DNA from: Psococerastis gibbosa
Lineage: Eukaryota > Arthropoda > Insecta > Psocodea > Psocidae
NCBI GenBank assembly: GCA_963971405.1
Contig: OZ020491.1
Location: 16,610,855-16,674,854 of the forward strand
DNA: 64,000 nt
Direction of reading: 5' to 3'
Positions 1-12,600 of this stretch are shown one piece after another. The notes beneath the pieces were generated by a model. The model was not told the DNA's origin. It was given only the letters and a program-made list of their open reading frames with translations, and did no database searches. The translations under genes were made by a program, and so were the position numbers. Within the stretch, counting starts at the first letter, position 1, and each line of letters opens with the position of its first letter.

Positions 1-289
1 TACTTTATTGAAGAAAATAAAAATTGAATTGAAGTTAGTAAATAGGTAAGTAAAGCTAGTTTCGATATATATATGTATATATTATTCGATATACTGTATA
101 TCATACTAGAAACTGTCATTTTTAAGACCCATGGATCACGAAAAATTCAGTCAGTTTCTATTTTTTTTATTTAGTTTACTACGTAAGTTTTGGACTATGG
201 TAGTTGTAGAGAACTTATTCATACACAATATCATATGGTATTTTTATTTGTTGGTGCTGCCATGAACTTTACATTGCGTTAAATTACTG

Positions 290-475
290 TAGTCCTCCAT
301 TATGACCGTTAAGTTCATTAAATAATTACAACACCAAAAATTACAAATACTCCTTGATATTGGGTATGGAGTAGTCCTCTACAACTTCCATAGACCAAAT
401 CTTTATAACTTAGTAAATTAAATTTAAAAAATAACAAATCCAGGGGTGACCAATATTTACGTTTCACATCCTCTT
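290..475. repeat. Fragment of MITE family B (TACGTTTCACATCCTCTTA end)
   Basis: The stretch with a GTAGTCCTCTACAACTT core followed by an end like TTTACGTTTCACATCCTCTTA resembles the right halves of elements at about 13880-14195 and 37644-38028. It is a diverged, truncated non-autonomous DNA element. Boundaries are approximate. Confidence 0.45.
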
Positions 476-1035
476 ATGCGGTCGTGTACTTTTTTAATGA
501 ACTCGTGCAGGTTTATCTTATAGCCGGCTCTCTTTGCGGTCATCCATCCATTTGGAACATTGTAAACAATGAAAAATTTGCCACCCCCCAATGAAATGCA
601 AACAATAAGGGGTGATTTATATTTGGCCGCATGCTGACTCTATTCTGCATACGTCATCCCTCTCTTTACTCTATTATTTTACAGCGCTCACTTGCCTGAT
701 TACTGCTCTTTTATCATACTGCATTGCTCTGACTTTGCACTTTTCGCTGAAGTTGAAACAGGTATTAAATTTGTGACTTTTTAGAAAGAGTGCATGCAGT
801 AGGATGATTTTAAAGAAAATTGAGTGCCGCAGAAATGGCAATATTTGTTAATTTATCGATTTTGTGATGTATAGTACATTTATTAAATCTGCGTTTTTCT
901 GATCTTTAATGCATTCTTGAAAATCACCTCAAGAAAAACTGAGAAGTACGCTGGTTAGTTTGGTTATCGGTACTACAGGAATGTTAACTTACCTTAATAT
1001 AACTAGGGATAACTCGATAATACCGACACTAAGAA

Positions 1036-1090
1036 GGACTTTTTTATTGTTTCTATTACTAAGCCAACCTAACCTAACCTAACCTAACCT
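1036..1090 (-). repeat. SINE 3' tail (reverse) running into a (CCTAA)n array
   Basis: TTCTATTACTAAGCCAACCT is the exact reverse complement of the 3' end of the SINE found at 7262 and 53625. It continues directly into five or six CCTAA units (TTAGG on the other strand), the arthropod telomere motif. The array therefore looks grown from the TAGGTTGG of the SINE tail rather than from telomeric DNA. Confidence 0.6.
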
Positions 1091-2262
1091 AAGAAGACTC
1101 CTACTGTACCTGATTTCGATGTTTTTCAGCACTGTTTGCCCTTAAACATACCTGTAATTCTCCTAGGGGTTTACCATTGCAGTGGCCAATGATCATATAT
1201 AAATAGACAGATATTTACACACTAACAGCAACTGCCACCTGTCCGTAAGTAATGAACACGTGAGTGCTGGACGGTGTTTCAGTGTTTGTTTTACATTGCC
1301 CGCTAACTCTGCCCACGCGCCTGGACAAGGGCGTATATAACTCAGTACACCCCCTTGTGTGACAGTACAATAATTATGTACCAAAGACCGCATACCGCCC
1401 CATCCCTTATCGTTATTGCATTAGATTCGCCCCCACTGGTGTGGAATTGTGCGATTGACGATTAATGGCTTGGGGTTAGGGGCGGTTTCGGGGTTCTAGG
1501 GTTGTCTTTTGTAGAATATTGCTGAGTTGGTTTTGCAGGGGTGCCGGTAATGTCTTTAATGGTGGCTGTTTCTTTTTTGTCCATTATTCGTGACTAGGGT
1601 GACAAAGAAGTGTGATGTAATTTACGGTATGCGGTGTCGTTAGAGCTCTGCTTCCATTAGTACCTTTCAGGGTGGAGGACATAGGGGATTATCTACATGT
1701 ACGTGCATTGTTTACTTATGGGAATATAAATTAAGGTCCTGATGGAATAGACAGGACAGGGGCAGCTGACCCCGAAGATTTCATAAAACATTACGTAAAA
1801 TGTTTTCTGAGGGAGGAAGAGTAAGCCATAGGTCAGCATTACTTAGGTACCTAAATTAATAGAATTAACGTGAGTTCGAAGTTGGATTTAGCTAAAAAGC
1901 ACCTTCAGGGAATTTTAAGTTCCCCCCCCCCCCCGCCCCTCCCTTTGTAGGCTATAGAACCCAAATAAATAACGCATCGCTGGTGAAAGTTCTCGTCTAT
2001 GCTGGTTCCATCGATCATTTCAATGCAGCAGAATATGAATCCTTTGGACAATCATTTCCCATAGATAAATAAAAAATAAATAAATAAATGTATTTCGTTT
2101 CTTCAATATTACATATACAGTGATATAATGAAGTAGGGGTGGCCCAAAGGATTTCTCCCGTGCTGGGGCCCCCTTAATACTAATAACTAAGCTAAAACTA
2201 AACTAAACTAAAACTAAAACTTTATCGATAATAATTAATTTTATGATGAGGGTACCCTTGGT

Positions 2263-2652
2263 ATGGACTCGTTGGGTAAGCAACTGATTAATTGTAAACC
2301 TAAATTGGAGAAAGGGAGGAAATCAGGGGTTTATCAACTAGACTGTAATGATTGTGGTAGCTTATATATTGGACAAACTGGGAGAGGGTTTAAAGAAAGA
2401 ATAGCGGAGCATAGACGAGGTGTAGGAAAACCCGACACTCAGTCCGCCTTTGCCCAACATATAAACACCCACAACCATGCCTGTGATTTCGATAATTTTA
2501 AGATCTTACATGTAGCCAACAAGGGGAAACCTCTTGATAATTTAGAAACCATTGAGATTAGGGAGGCTATGGTTAAAAACAAGTCGTTACTTAATGACAT
2601 AACCTTTTTAAGTAGTTCCCCCTTGTTGGTGCTTCCATTGGTTAATGTTTAA
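2263..2652 (+). pseudogene. GIY-YIG endonuclease fragment of a Penelope-like retroelement
   Basis: The 129-residue open frame contains the C-x2-C zinc-type start (QLDCNDCGSLYIGQTGR), then SLYIGQT with the GIY-YIG-like tyrosines, RGFKERIAEH with the catalytic arginine, and the AFAQHINTHNH segment. This order is typical of the C-terminal endonuclease of Penelope-like elements, which nicks target DNA before reverse transcription. The apparent start codon overlaps the left target duplication, so it is not a genuine initiation site. The polymerase part is missing and the fragment is almost certainly non-functional. Confidence 0.85.
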
Positions 2653-2760
2653 TTGTTCAATTTAAATTGTTTACTTTATGCGATGCTGTGTGCTACCCTG
2701 ACAATGAGTTTTATTTTGTTTTAGCTTGCATACCTTTTGTTTTATCTGTTTACAATCGCA

Positions 2761-2790
2761 CTTGACGATGGCGTGAGCCGAAACCGGTTG
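2761..2790 (+). ncRNA. Hammerhead-ribozyme-like core in the Penelope-like element
   Basis: CTTGACGA, then a short stem GGC-GTGA-GCC, then GAAAC matches the layout CUGANGA, stem II, GAAA of hammerhead ribozymes, except that the first C of the core is T. Hammerheads are known in Penelope-like elements. Stems I and III were not verified, so activity is unproven. Confidence 0.35.
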
Positions 2791-2860
2791 TGAATTTTTA
2801 ATTTAATTTTATTCGTAAAACTATACAAAGTTAATTTTAACAATGAGTACCCTTGGTATG

Positions 2861-5740
2861 TTACGTTACATATAAAAACCATCCCCCGGGTTTGCTTTGT
2901 AGCTTTAAAAGCAAAGGGACCATATAAAATAAAATAACACTTTAAAATGCAACAGTCTGAAGGAGAGGTAAAATAGATACTGGCAATGGAAAGTTGACCG
3001 CTATTTATAAGGGTAAAAAGCTGTTGCCTGTTTATAAGGGATGAAAAGAAAAGCGGGCGGGGGGGGGGGGAGGTTTTGAATGAGAGGGCTGTTAAGTCAA
3101 CATGGAACTCATTTCTCGCGCAGTTTTTCTTCAAAGCAGCTTTCTGGACGAGTATTACATAGACATATAGAAACCGCCGGGAGAGCTGATAAACTGTTAG
3201 GGGTTGAAACTGGGTTGAGAGACCTTTGTTTTAATTTCCTGTTGCTGCGGATATCAATCAGCCAGGCGGATTTTTTTCTCGCTGCTGAATTGAATTTACA
3301 GTCTAATTCGTTACGCTGTTGGTTGTAATGTCAACAGAAGTTGGGACTCAAGTCCCATTGATTCTTTTTATTGGCCCTTGCGGCTAGGCCAGAAGATTAT
3401 TTTAGGCATTTTATATAGCCTTATATTCAACCAGGACTGCCTGTTTTGCTTGCAAAGAAGTAGCAAGTGCAAGGATTCGAACCAGCAGCAACCTTTCGAG
3501 TTAAAGTCAGAGTCGTTAACACTGCAATACTCGATTTTTCAGATCTAGCCTTCGTAACGTTCATAACTTTGAGTGGAATCAAAAACTATGGTTACTGTCA
3601 CTGTAAAAATTGCAAGCGATTTGTTTTTCAAATTTATCTTATTCTTGTTGCACTTGTTGATTACTTGATTGTATAATTTAACTGAAATACATAAAAAACC
3701 CTACTACATACAGTACTAAGCTAATCCTGCTCTTTTTAAACACCGTATGATCACTATGAGATTTCATCGTTTCAATGATAAACGTATATTAAATAGCCAA
3801 AGGGCAATCAAAACACTAATTTCGAGTGTAGAAATCCATATTTTTCCTACTCTGATTGCTGAAACAAGTGGATTAAAAGAAAAAAGTGGGCCTAATTTTA
3901 ATAATAGGACGCTTGGAAGAAAACAATAACAGTAACAAATGTCAATCTGAAGCATTACTCAAGTTTTGTTTTGTTATAACATTATTTTAATTATTTTTTA
4001 AATACATTGGAAATGTTACCCACGGCGGGGGCACTGGGGGGGGGGGGGAGTCCACTAGTTATCAAGAATTGAGTCACATTAATTATGATTAAACTTCTTC
4101 TTGTACTGCTAATGCCTCTTCTATCGAGGATTGGTGATCATCACAGCAATTGTAGTCATTATGAATTTGCTAGTGAATTGTAATCCATGTGCCGTTGTTG
4201 ACTCTTCTCTGAGTTCCTCCGCCTTTGGGGCCAGTTTCCCAACCCCAGGACAGAAGAGTGCCCTGCACAGAAAAAAACTGTGCTTTCGCTTATCCCCGCT
4301 CAAACTCGGTTCCCTATCTCTTCAGTCGGCCAGTCACCAGTCACCGTCACTCGCTTCCATCTTCATCACGAGGAGGTATAGGTTAGAGATTTTCGCCTCT
4401 GAGACCTTAACGTATTACTGAGAAACTCAGATAGTTTGAAGACTACCATTCGAGGCTTATAGGACGCTACACCAACAATCGCAATGCTCGGTCTCCTGGT
4501 ACCTATAATTAATCACCGAAAACAATATATAGTCGAACACCAAGCTATCTTTCTCTATAGCCCGTCGGTAAGGTACCAGCGAACAAAGGAGAAGCAGTCT
4601 AGTCGCTGACGCTTGGCCTTAGTACCGGCCCGTTCGTTCATAATTATGGGGCAACCGTCCAAGATACACGTATTGCATTACGATTTGTATCGACGGTTGT
4701 ATTACTCTTACATTGCTGGGTCGTTTCATGCAGTAGGTAAAACTTTGGAGTTTGATTGCATAGGTCAAAATGGTGACTATTTCTGTTGTGACTGTAAGGG
4801 CTCGTCGAGTTATCTAATGATTAGGTGCACATGTGAGGTTTCTGGAGTCAACGTTTTCTATTAATAAGACTAGCATGTTTCTTTATGGGGAAGCTAATGG
4901 CAGTTCTTAATCACGACCATCACCGACGTCTGTACGAGTGCTACCGTATTTCTTTTCAAATGCTTTTAGCTCAGATCCCACAAAGGGTTTCACTTCTTAG
5001 TAGTTTGTTGAAAATACGTCAGGTGCTCGAATACGCGTTAGAAATTGATGTTTAGCTAAATAATTTTTTTTGGCCATGGCGACCTTATAAAGTTATAATT
5101 AATTAATTAAAAGTCTTATTATATTTCAATATTATACCTGTACATTTTAATGTTTGTTAGTATTTCCTTCAATTATTAAAAAAAATGCAACTACTCTTGT
5201 ATTCTAATATTTTATTAATTTGAATTTCCCGCGCATATTGTAACACCGTCACGTGGCACCTTACTACTGCGATATTAAAAAAAACGGTATTATAATAATC
5301 CCTAATCGCCATGATCGGGCTGCAGATACATACACCTCACCGGTGATGCAGTTTTCTCTCACCATAGCTTTTGTTGGGGCAATTTATCAGGGTCGCAGAA
5401 GTCCTGGCTTCCGTCCACATGGCGTTCCCCTGCAGTTTCACGTGTATACAGTACAATACGTTACTTGACGGCTTCAACAATTAGAAGCTTAAGTGGACCG
5501 TTGTCTTCTTATATTTAACAGATTCAAGCAACCTTTTCCATGCTTCCAAAAAGGTTTCAATGGGAAATAAGCCTAAATAACAATAGGAAATTTATGTTTT
5601 AGACATTAAGCAGTCAGTTTTTTTAACGTCCCACATTTTATGCACACCATATGGGAGTAGTGGTATGGATTTAATTTCTGGATATTAAAGTGTATTGCAG
5701 TATTGCACTGTAGATGGTAGATGTTGTTCATTTGATGTTA
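2861..5740. other. Non-coding stretch, little recognisable
   Basis: No conserved coding segment seen. It contains G runs at 3059-3070 and 4036-4048, a reverse SINE copy at about 3428-3535, and a somewhat GC-richer patch at 4180-4380 that could be an untranslated exon but has no supporting signal. Confidence 0.5.
3428..3535 (-). repeat. Diverged tRNA-derived SINE, family 1
   Basis: Read on the minus strand this gives GACTCTGACTTT, then GAAAGGTTG, then the perfect B box GGTTCGAATCC, then CACTTGCTAC. This is the same order as the SINE copies at 7262, 53625 and 63884. Confidence 0.6.
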
Positions 5741-6133
5741 AGGCGCATATTCCACCGACCGGCTAGGGCTAAATACAAATACGGTGACATGGTAGCAGAC
5801 ATTCAAGATTTAGGCGGGGTTTCCACCGACCTCACATTGCAGAATGCAAATGACATTGACGGAAATTAGAATTTTTCTTTTTATAGAAATCTATTAAAAT
5901 GTTTCTACTTACCATGTCCCAAGACGCCATTTTTTAATTTTAGTTTGTTTGTGATTTTACTGTATGATCATTGATCAATTTTAACTATGGCATAGAGTAA
6001 AACAAAAATTTCCGTCAATGTCATTTGCATTCTGCAATGCAAGGTCGGTGGAAACCCCGCCTAAGTCACGAATGTCTGCTACCACGTCACCGTATTTGTA
6101 TTTAGCCCTAGCCGGTCGGTGGAATATGCGCCT
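5741..6133. mobile_element. MITE family A, copy 1
   Basis: A 393-bp foldback element: the first 150 or so bases recur as reverse complement at the other end, starting AGGCGCATATTCCACC and ending GGTGGAATATGCGCCT. It is flanked by TA on both sides, which points to TA-target insertion of the Tc1/mariner kind. There is no coding capacity. Confidence 0.85.
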
Positions 6134-6422
6134 TACTGTACATACATAATTATCTCCTCAGTAAATTTGAAAAACTTCATTTAGGCCTCAAAAAATAACC
6201 TCGTTCTGTTTTACGTAAATATAATAAAAAGCACATAATTATTATATTGTGTTATTATAATGTGTAGCTGTTGCATTTTCGAAAATTCAAGGAGTCACGA
6301 CAAATTCTGGATTTATGAAATTTCAACGCCTTCTTGTTTAATTTCTACGGTCCTTGTCTCAGTTCCAAGTTCCCTATTGCAATTTGGAAATTCTGAATCG
6401 GTCCGGCTCTGAATGGAGCCTA

Positions 6423-6496
6423 AGGCGCTTTCCACCTACGTCAATAGTCAATACCACATTTACTATTGACTTTTGACGTAGGTGGAATAAGCGCCT
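6423..6496. mobile_element. Miniature member of MITE family A (74 bp hairpin)
   Basis: Starts AGGCGCTTTCCACC and ends GGTGGAATAAGCGCCT with TA on both flanks. Almost the whole element is two complementary arms around a short loop. It shares only its tips with the 390-bp copies, so it is either an extreme deletion derivative or a sister family using the same transposase ends. Confidence 0.7.
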
Positions 6497-6567
6497 TACA
6501 GACTGGCCTCATTGAGCGGACCGCTTGAATACAGCGATTTAATTTTAATATATTGTGTTTGTTTCAG

Positions 6568-6663
6568 ATCTCATGCAAGCGCCAAGATTCATCACACAAC
6601 CTTCCAACTCAGGAAATATAGTTCCGGAGGGTAGAATAAAAATTCTGCAGTGCCAAGCATTAG
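6568..6663 (+). CDS. sdk: sdk exon a: start of Ig1
   Basis: After TTTCAG the frame reads APRFITQP, then KILQCQALG with the first Ig1 cysteine, and ends at GTAAGT. It begins with two bases of a split codon, so at least one coding exon lies upstream. It is bracketed by MITE copies in the flanking introns. Confidence 0.85.
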
Positions 6664-9600
6664 GTAAGTTAATATGGAACTTGTGGCACATTGTAATATC
6701 AATCCTATAAAAGAGACTGTCAGTAATAATACCCAGCAGGCATAGCTCCAACGGAAAAGAATTTTTGAAATTATTTAAATAGCTTACGATATTAAAACCT
6801 ACCGCTCCAAAGCTGACGACATTCAACTGTTTTCAACATTCATCTCCGATGGGGTCGTTGGCAAGGTTCATTGGACCTTGTACATATAAAACCCGTCAAT
6901 AATTAAAAAAAGCTCCCAAGCATGTAGAGGAACATTTCTTCCGTTTTATATTTTATCAATGTTTCTTGGGAAACTTGATTTGGTACATAAATACTGATGG
7001 TTGGGTAGACGTACACGTCCGATTTGGACTTGATGAATGAAGGAAATTTACAACTTCTCCTGTCACAGGATGGACAAATCAGTTTCATTGTTTTACTCGA
7101 GTACAGAAGAGGATGTGGAACAATAGCAACGTGTTCAAAAAGACAGCAGTAACCCTCGTAATAAAGGGTTCAGTATCGAATTCCACCCTCGTAAACTTTA
7201 CGCACGAGCTTGCCCGCATTTTACGAACGACTTCAGAATATATACAGTATTTAGTCTTGTCAGGACATGTAGAGTAGTGGTACAGACTCCAACTTTCACC
7301 CGAAATGTTGTTGGTTCAAGTCTCACGCTTGCTACATTTTCTGACCATGCTTCGGAGGGCATGTAAAGCAGGCGGTTCCGGGTCTTCCTAGTTGAGTGTA
7401 AGAGAACTCCGCTAGGTTGGCTTAGTAATAGAACTACAAGTCAATTTTATTTATTTAATATTTAAACATCCAATATTTGTATACTAAATTAATTCCCCAT
7501 TTTATGGCCGATATGGCTAGAAATTTAACCATTGCAGTCCTTAAGGCTGTGCTCTTCGTAAATTGCACTTGATAACCTGACGATGCAATCTCAATAGGAT
7601 GATTGCATTTAGTAGGATACTAATGCCAAATTGTATAGGCAGTAAATCACATTGATGCCTAGCCAGGTTGAAAAACAAAGGAAACTACTCTTAAGCGAAA
7701 TGTTGTCAAAGGTAATTTGAAATTAGTGGAGAGGGAGAGAAATCAGGAGTAAGCTGGGGTAGAGTCGTACGGAAGTTAATTGGAGGAATTGAATCGTTTT
7801 GACATGATGTGCCCGGCACTCAGCAGTAATTCAGCGAGACGTGATTGTTTTCCGGAGGTCTCAGCTGCGAGAAATCCATTGCTATTGTTTAACTTTAGAT
7901 GGAAAATGTCATGAGATGGTGCGGAAAATTGTTTGCTAAGATTAAGGTTTCTGTTTTCGAATGTCGGTCGGGAATTGGCATTTAGGCCTATAGATTGTAT
8001 TTACTATCACCTATTAGACTTGTTTCCTAAGTTTAACGTGTAATAATTATTGTATGAGCTAGATAGGAAAATAAGGTTGCTATTATATATATATGTATGT
8101 ATATATTATATTATATAAAGTGAAATAGAGATAGAAAATGAAAACAATAGGCCTTCAAATAACTTTATATAAATTCAAAACTTATCTGTGCGTTGATAAT
8201 GTTGCCATTATTTTGACACATGGTTTTCTTAAGGTAGAGATTACACACACGTATTCCCGCTTTTACGGGACAGGACAAGTACCATTTAGTCAGGGAAAAG
8301 GTGTTCTAAAGTAGGACTGGAGGCAAATTAATTAGGGCAGACCCACCACACGAAAGGGGTATTATATAAATGCAGAGTCAAAGAAGGAACGGGCGGCTCT
8401 CTTAACCATTTGTACTATGTATAGAAAGAGACTTTGTTCAAACCATGAAGTACTTGACTTTGGCATGACCTCTTAACTTTGTATAATATTGAACTAAGAG
8501 TACATCAAGAGGAGGCCTTCTGAAGAATATCAGTAACTAGTTAAGTAAGGCGCGGTTTCCACCGACCTCTAAATGCAAAATACACATACGGTGACGTGGT
8601 AGCAGATATCATTAATAAAGGCGGGGTTTCCACCGACCTCTCATTGCAGAATGCAAATGACATTGACGGAAATTTTTGTTTTACTCTATGCCATAGTTAA
8701 AATTGATCAATGATCATAGAGTAAAATCACAAACAAACAAACTAAAATTAAAAAATGGCGTCATGAGATATGTTACGCACAACCATTTTAATACATTACT
8801 ATAAAAATAAAAATTCAAATTTCCGTCAATGTCATTTGCATTCTGCAATGAGAGATCGTCGGAAACCCCGCCTAAGTCTTGAATGTCTGCTACCACGTCA
8901 CCGTATGTGTATTTTGCACTTAGAGGTCGGTGGAAACCGCGCCTAATCATAATTTTTGTTGTATAGGTTACCCGCAACCGAAGTATATGTGGCTGAAAGA
9001 TGGACAGCCGTTGGGCGACTTTTCGACCGAGCTATTCTATAGAATCCTGAGTACCAGGCGGGAGGATGCTGGCAGCTATCAGTGTATTGCCAAGAACGAC
9101 GCCGGCTCTATTTTTAGTCAGAAGGCCGATGTCAGCGTTGCCTGTAAGTATTCTTCTGGCATGCATTATAAAAAACGGTTAGACGCCACGACAACCCAAT
9201 GGGGGGGGGGGGGGGTACGCCTGAAGACGGGTAGGGGATCATCTCTCTAGACAACTGCTCCTTTTGGGATGTTGTGGCCCGTCAGCCGCGTTTTCCCCCA
9301 CCGATGAAAGTAAGGTACCTATTTTAGGGTTCGGCGGTACCGGGCCAAGTGGAAGGATGAAGTTTTCCTTTTATGTTGAGTCTCGAACCTCTGCCTTCCG
9401 TTTCATTGGCTAGTTCTCTACCACCTGGACTATTCCTTACCATCATGGATAATAATGGCCATTATACTGGCTCCTGACATTTCCGATGCTTGTCGCTTGG
9501 CTTTCCAGGAGTCTTGGAGCCAACTAGATCAATCATCTGGAAGCTTGTCAGACTCTGTCATGAACGATAAGCTTGGTTTAGGATGTGTGTGATTGTGATA

Positions 9601-12600
9601 AGGTCTCTCACTGGACTGACTGGCTAGGCTTCGGACTTCATGCTTTGTAGAGAGAACAAAACAGATAGGGTCACCTAAGGCGCCCATTCCACCAACAGGC
9701 TAGGGCTATTTACAAAAACAGTGACGTGGTAGCAGACATTCAAGACTTAGGCGGGGTTTCCACCGACCTCGCATTGCAGAATTGACGGAAATGTTTATTT
9801 TCCTCTATGCCATAGTTAAAATTGATCAATACAGTAAAATCACAAACAAACAAACTAAAATTAAAAAATGGCGTCATGGGATATGTCAAGTACAAACATT
9901 TTAATAGATTTCTATAAAAAGAAAAATTCTAATTTTCGTCAATGTTATTTGCATTCTGCAATGCGAGGTCGATGGAAATACCACATAAGTCTTGAATGTC
10001 TGCTACCACGTCACCGTTTTTGTAAATAGCCCTAGCCGGTCGGTGGAATGGGCGCCTTATATGAGTAAGAAAAGGCTCCGCAGCCGTAACTCCGCTAGAT
10101 TGATCCAGTAGCAAATAATAATGCTGAAAAATTTAGTTCATTGCAGTTTCCCGTGTAACTGTTGTAGAATTAACTCATAGTTAGATACACTTGCAGAGCC
10201 AAGGGTTGAAATCCCAATCACCGCCTATGAATTAAGGTAAATCTTGTGATTGATTGCCTCCCTTCTGTCAGCTAGTTCCCCATATCCCCCTCCCCCATTT
10301 CCGACATTCCCGAGATATGCATGTCCTAACCTCACAATGTTGACTCCACCCAACCCTTCAGAGCGGTGTTATTTATGTTAAGACTTGAAATGCAGCATGT
10401 CATATTCATCGAATCCCACCTCGTCTGCAAAAAGCCGGGTCCTTACGATCTATTTTACCTATATTGAAAAATTGTTCGGGCATTTGGTCATCTATGTCTC
10501 TCTTAGAGTGGATAGTATTTTAAGTAGTTTCTTCAGAAATATAATAAGATTACAGTGTTTACATGTCCATAACTTACTTTTCAGACATGGGCGCATTTGA
10601 AGACATTTCCGAGCAGATCCTGTCAGTTCCTTCGGGTGCGGCGGCCGTTTTAGAGTTCCCACCCATCGAAAGTAATCCTCAGCCGACGGTGATGTGGCTG
10701 TCGGACGGAGGACAGCTGCCGTACGACAGGAAGTACGCCGTCACCACCAACCACCAGCTCATCGTGCTGTCGGCCGCTGCGTCTGATCAGCGAGCCTACA
10801 GGTATTGAAGTGTTTGAGTGATTGACTTTTTTTTTTAGTGATAGCTTTTTTATATTTTCAAGACACTTTTTGCGTTTGTTTGAGGAGTGAACCATCACAG
10901 GGGCTCATCTGGTGGTGGCCCAAAGGCGGAATCGGTTCTCCATCTTCGGGTCTAATGAGCCTGAGAACCAAGTCAATGTGGGTACCACCCACAATAAATT
11001 AAAGGTGCATGTTCTCGGTTACTACGATCCTATCTGCCGCCAGTCAAAAGCTACAAGTTTGAAGTAACATTTCTAACATGTTTTGTATTTTTCTTGTTAT
11101 TTTTCTCGTTGTTTCTGATAATTTGTCAGTTTTAAGTGTTACCAATAATTGTATTGTTCTTTTTGTTGATGAATATAATTTATTATGATTACTATTGTTA
11201 ATTGTAGGGTGCGTGCTACCAACACCCAAATCGGCAAGGAAGAAATTAGTGGGTTCACGCGGCTTTCTGTAGGTGAGGACGATCAGCGTGAGATAGCTCC
11301 TGAGATCATAGTCCCTCCTCAAGACGTCAATGCTGTCAAGGGTGGTTTCATCCCGCATGATCTTCAGTGCATCGCCAATGCCAGGTATGAAAAAGTGATT
11401 ACTATTTTTAATTTCAGCTTAGCAATTTTGTATTGCAACATGTACGCTGAAAAATTTATTATTGGAGCAAACCGGCTTGGTGAAGGGTTGGTGCAAAAGT
11501 ACATAGACTACTTCAGAATATTTCTTTGAGCTGGCGTGTCTAAGGGAAAACCGTATACCTGCGCGAGGTCAGCGTCAAGCCGGCGACAGAAATCTGCTGA
11601 AAGCCTCTGTGGGTTTTGCACCAACTCATTTGCTCTCATGATCAAATATCTCAGCGTCTGACGCCGGCGTCGAACGTCCGTGTGCACCAGGCCTAAGGAT
11701 AAGATTCTCACTCTGCCAACAATGTTTCGTGTCCTAACTCATGTTTTATCGCTGATGAAACCTGTTGAAATGTTGGCTTGAATTTATATTTGCCTGCCGA
11801 ATTTTCGCCAACTCATTTATTAGTATACTGACCTTACTTATTAGCCATTAACATTGGCTATAGGTTGTTGAAACATAGTGCTTCCTGTTGGAAACATTGA
11901 CTTGATGCAACTTGCGGTCAGAGCAATCTGAACATTGTGCATCCTATACTGCTATGTTGAGAGGTCTCAATGACCGTTTACGTTATAGAGATTACCTAAA
12001 CCTTGTCATAACGCAAACACTTGCTGGTCTGATGGGAATTGGAAAGTGTTTGAGTTGGTTGTTAAGCGACTACGCTGTGATGCCCGGATCAAAGCAATGC
12101 AAAAATTGTACTAGGAGCTAAGAGGGGTGTAACTAAGAGATGTTTAAATTCCCGCTAGCCCTTCTTTTAGAAGATAGGTCTTAAGCGCAAACACTGCGTT
12201 CCCTAAAATTATTAATAATAAAAAAATTAAATAAGTGAAATCATACGTAATATAATGGTGGTGTGACTAATTTTCAAACATTGCAAACTCTTGTTAATTT
12301 CAGGCCGCTTCATGAGCTAGAAACCATCTGGCTGAAGGATAACATCGTTATTGAAAATGCCGGTATATCGTACCAGTTTAACGATCCGTGGAACAACACC
12401 TTGTCTCTTCTGTCCCTCAATTTGACTCACACTGGCAGGTACACGTGTCAGGTGCGGCTACGAAGTGGCGGTTTTCCTATTGTGTCGGCCTCTGCTAATG
12501 TCGTCGTTTTAGGTAAAGCTACGGTGAATTAATGTGCATGGATAGACCAAAGAGCGTGGTATTAAAAACTTTATTCACATGGTTTACCATGGCGAGTAAT

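Larger units (their letters stand above)
1..2251. other. Upstream non-coding sequence with repeats
   Basis: No exon or conserved reading frame is recognised. It is AT-rich, with a C13 run at 1922-1934, a MITE-like fragment near 290-475 and a SINE tail with CCTAA repeats near 1036-1090. It may be 5' intergenic DNA or an intron of sidekick, since the signal-peptide exon of that gene was not found anywhere in the window. Confidence 0.6.
2252..2860 (+). mobile_element. 5'-truncated Penelope-like element with 14-bp target duplication
   Basis: The insertion carries a GIY-YIG endonuclease fragment and an AT-rich 3' end. It is bounded by the identical 14-mer GTACCCTTGGTATG at 2252-2265 and 2847-2860, which I read as the target-site duplication. 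The reverse transcriptase is absent, so this is a dead 5'-truncated copy of about 0.6 kb. A hammerhead-like core lies at 2761-2784. Confidence 0.75.
6664..8966. other. sdk intron with SINE and MITE
   Basis: A 2.3 kb intron carrying a family 1 SINE at 7262-7465 and MITE A copy 2 at 8548-8944. The remainder is AT-rich with no recognisable coding signal. Confidence 0.75.

Noticed and set aside
1058-1090. TTAGG repeats as a telomere or chromosome-end relic
   Set aside because: The array is very short and continues directly from a SINE tail; coding genes lie to the right with no subtelomeric structure.
4131-4864. Small plus-strand frames as the sdk signal-peptide exon
   Set aside because: None shows a signal peptide followed by a donor of the right phase for the exon at 6568.
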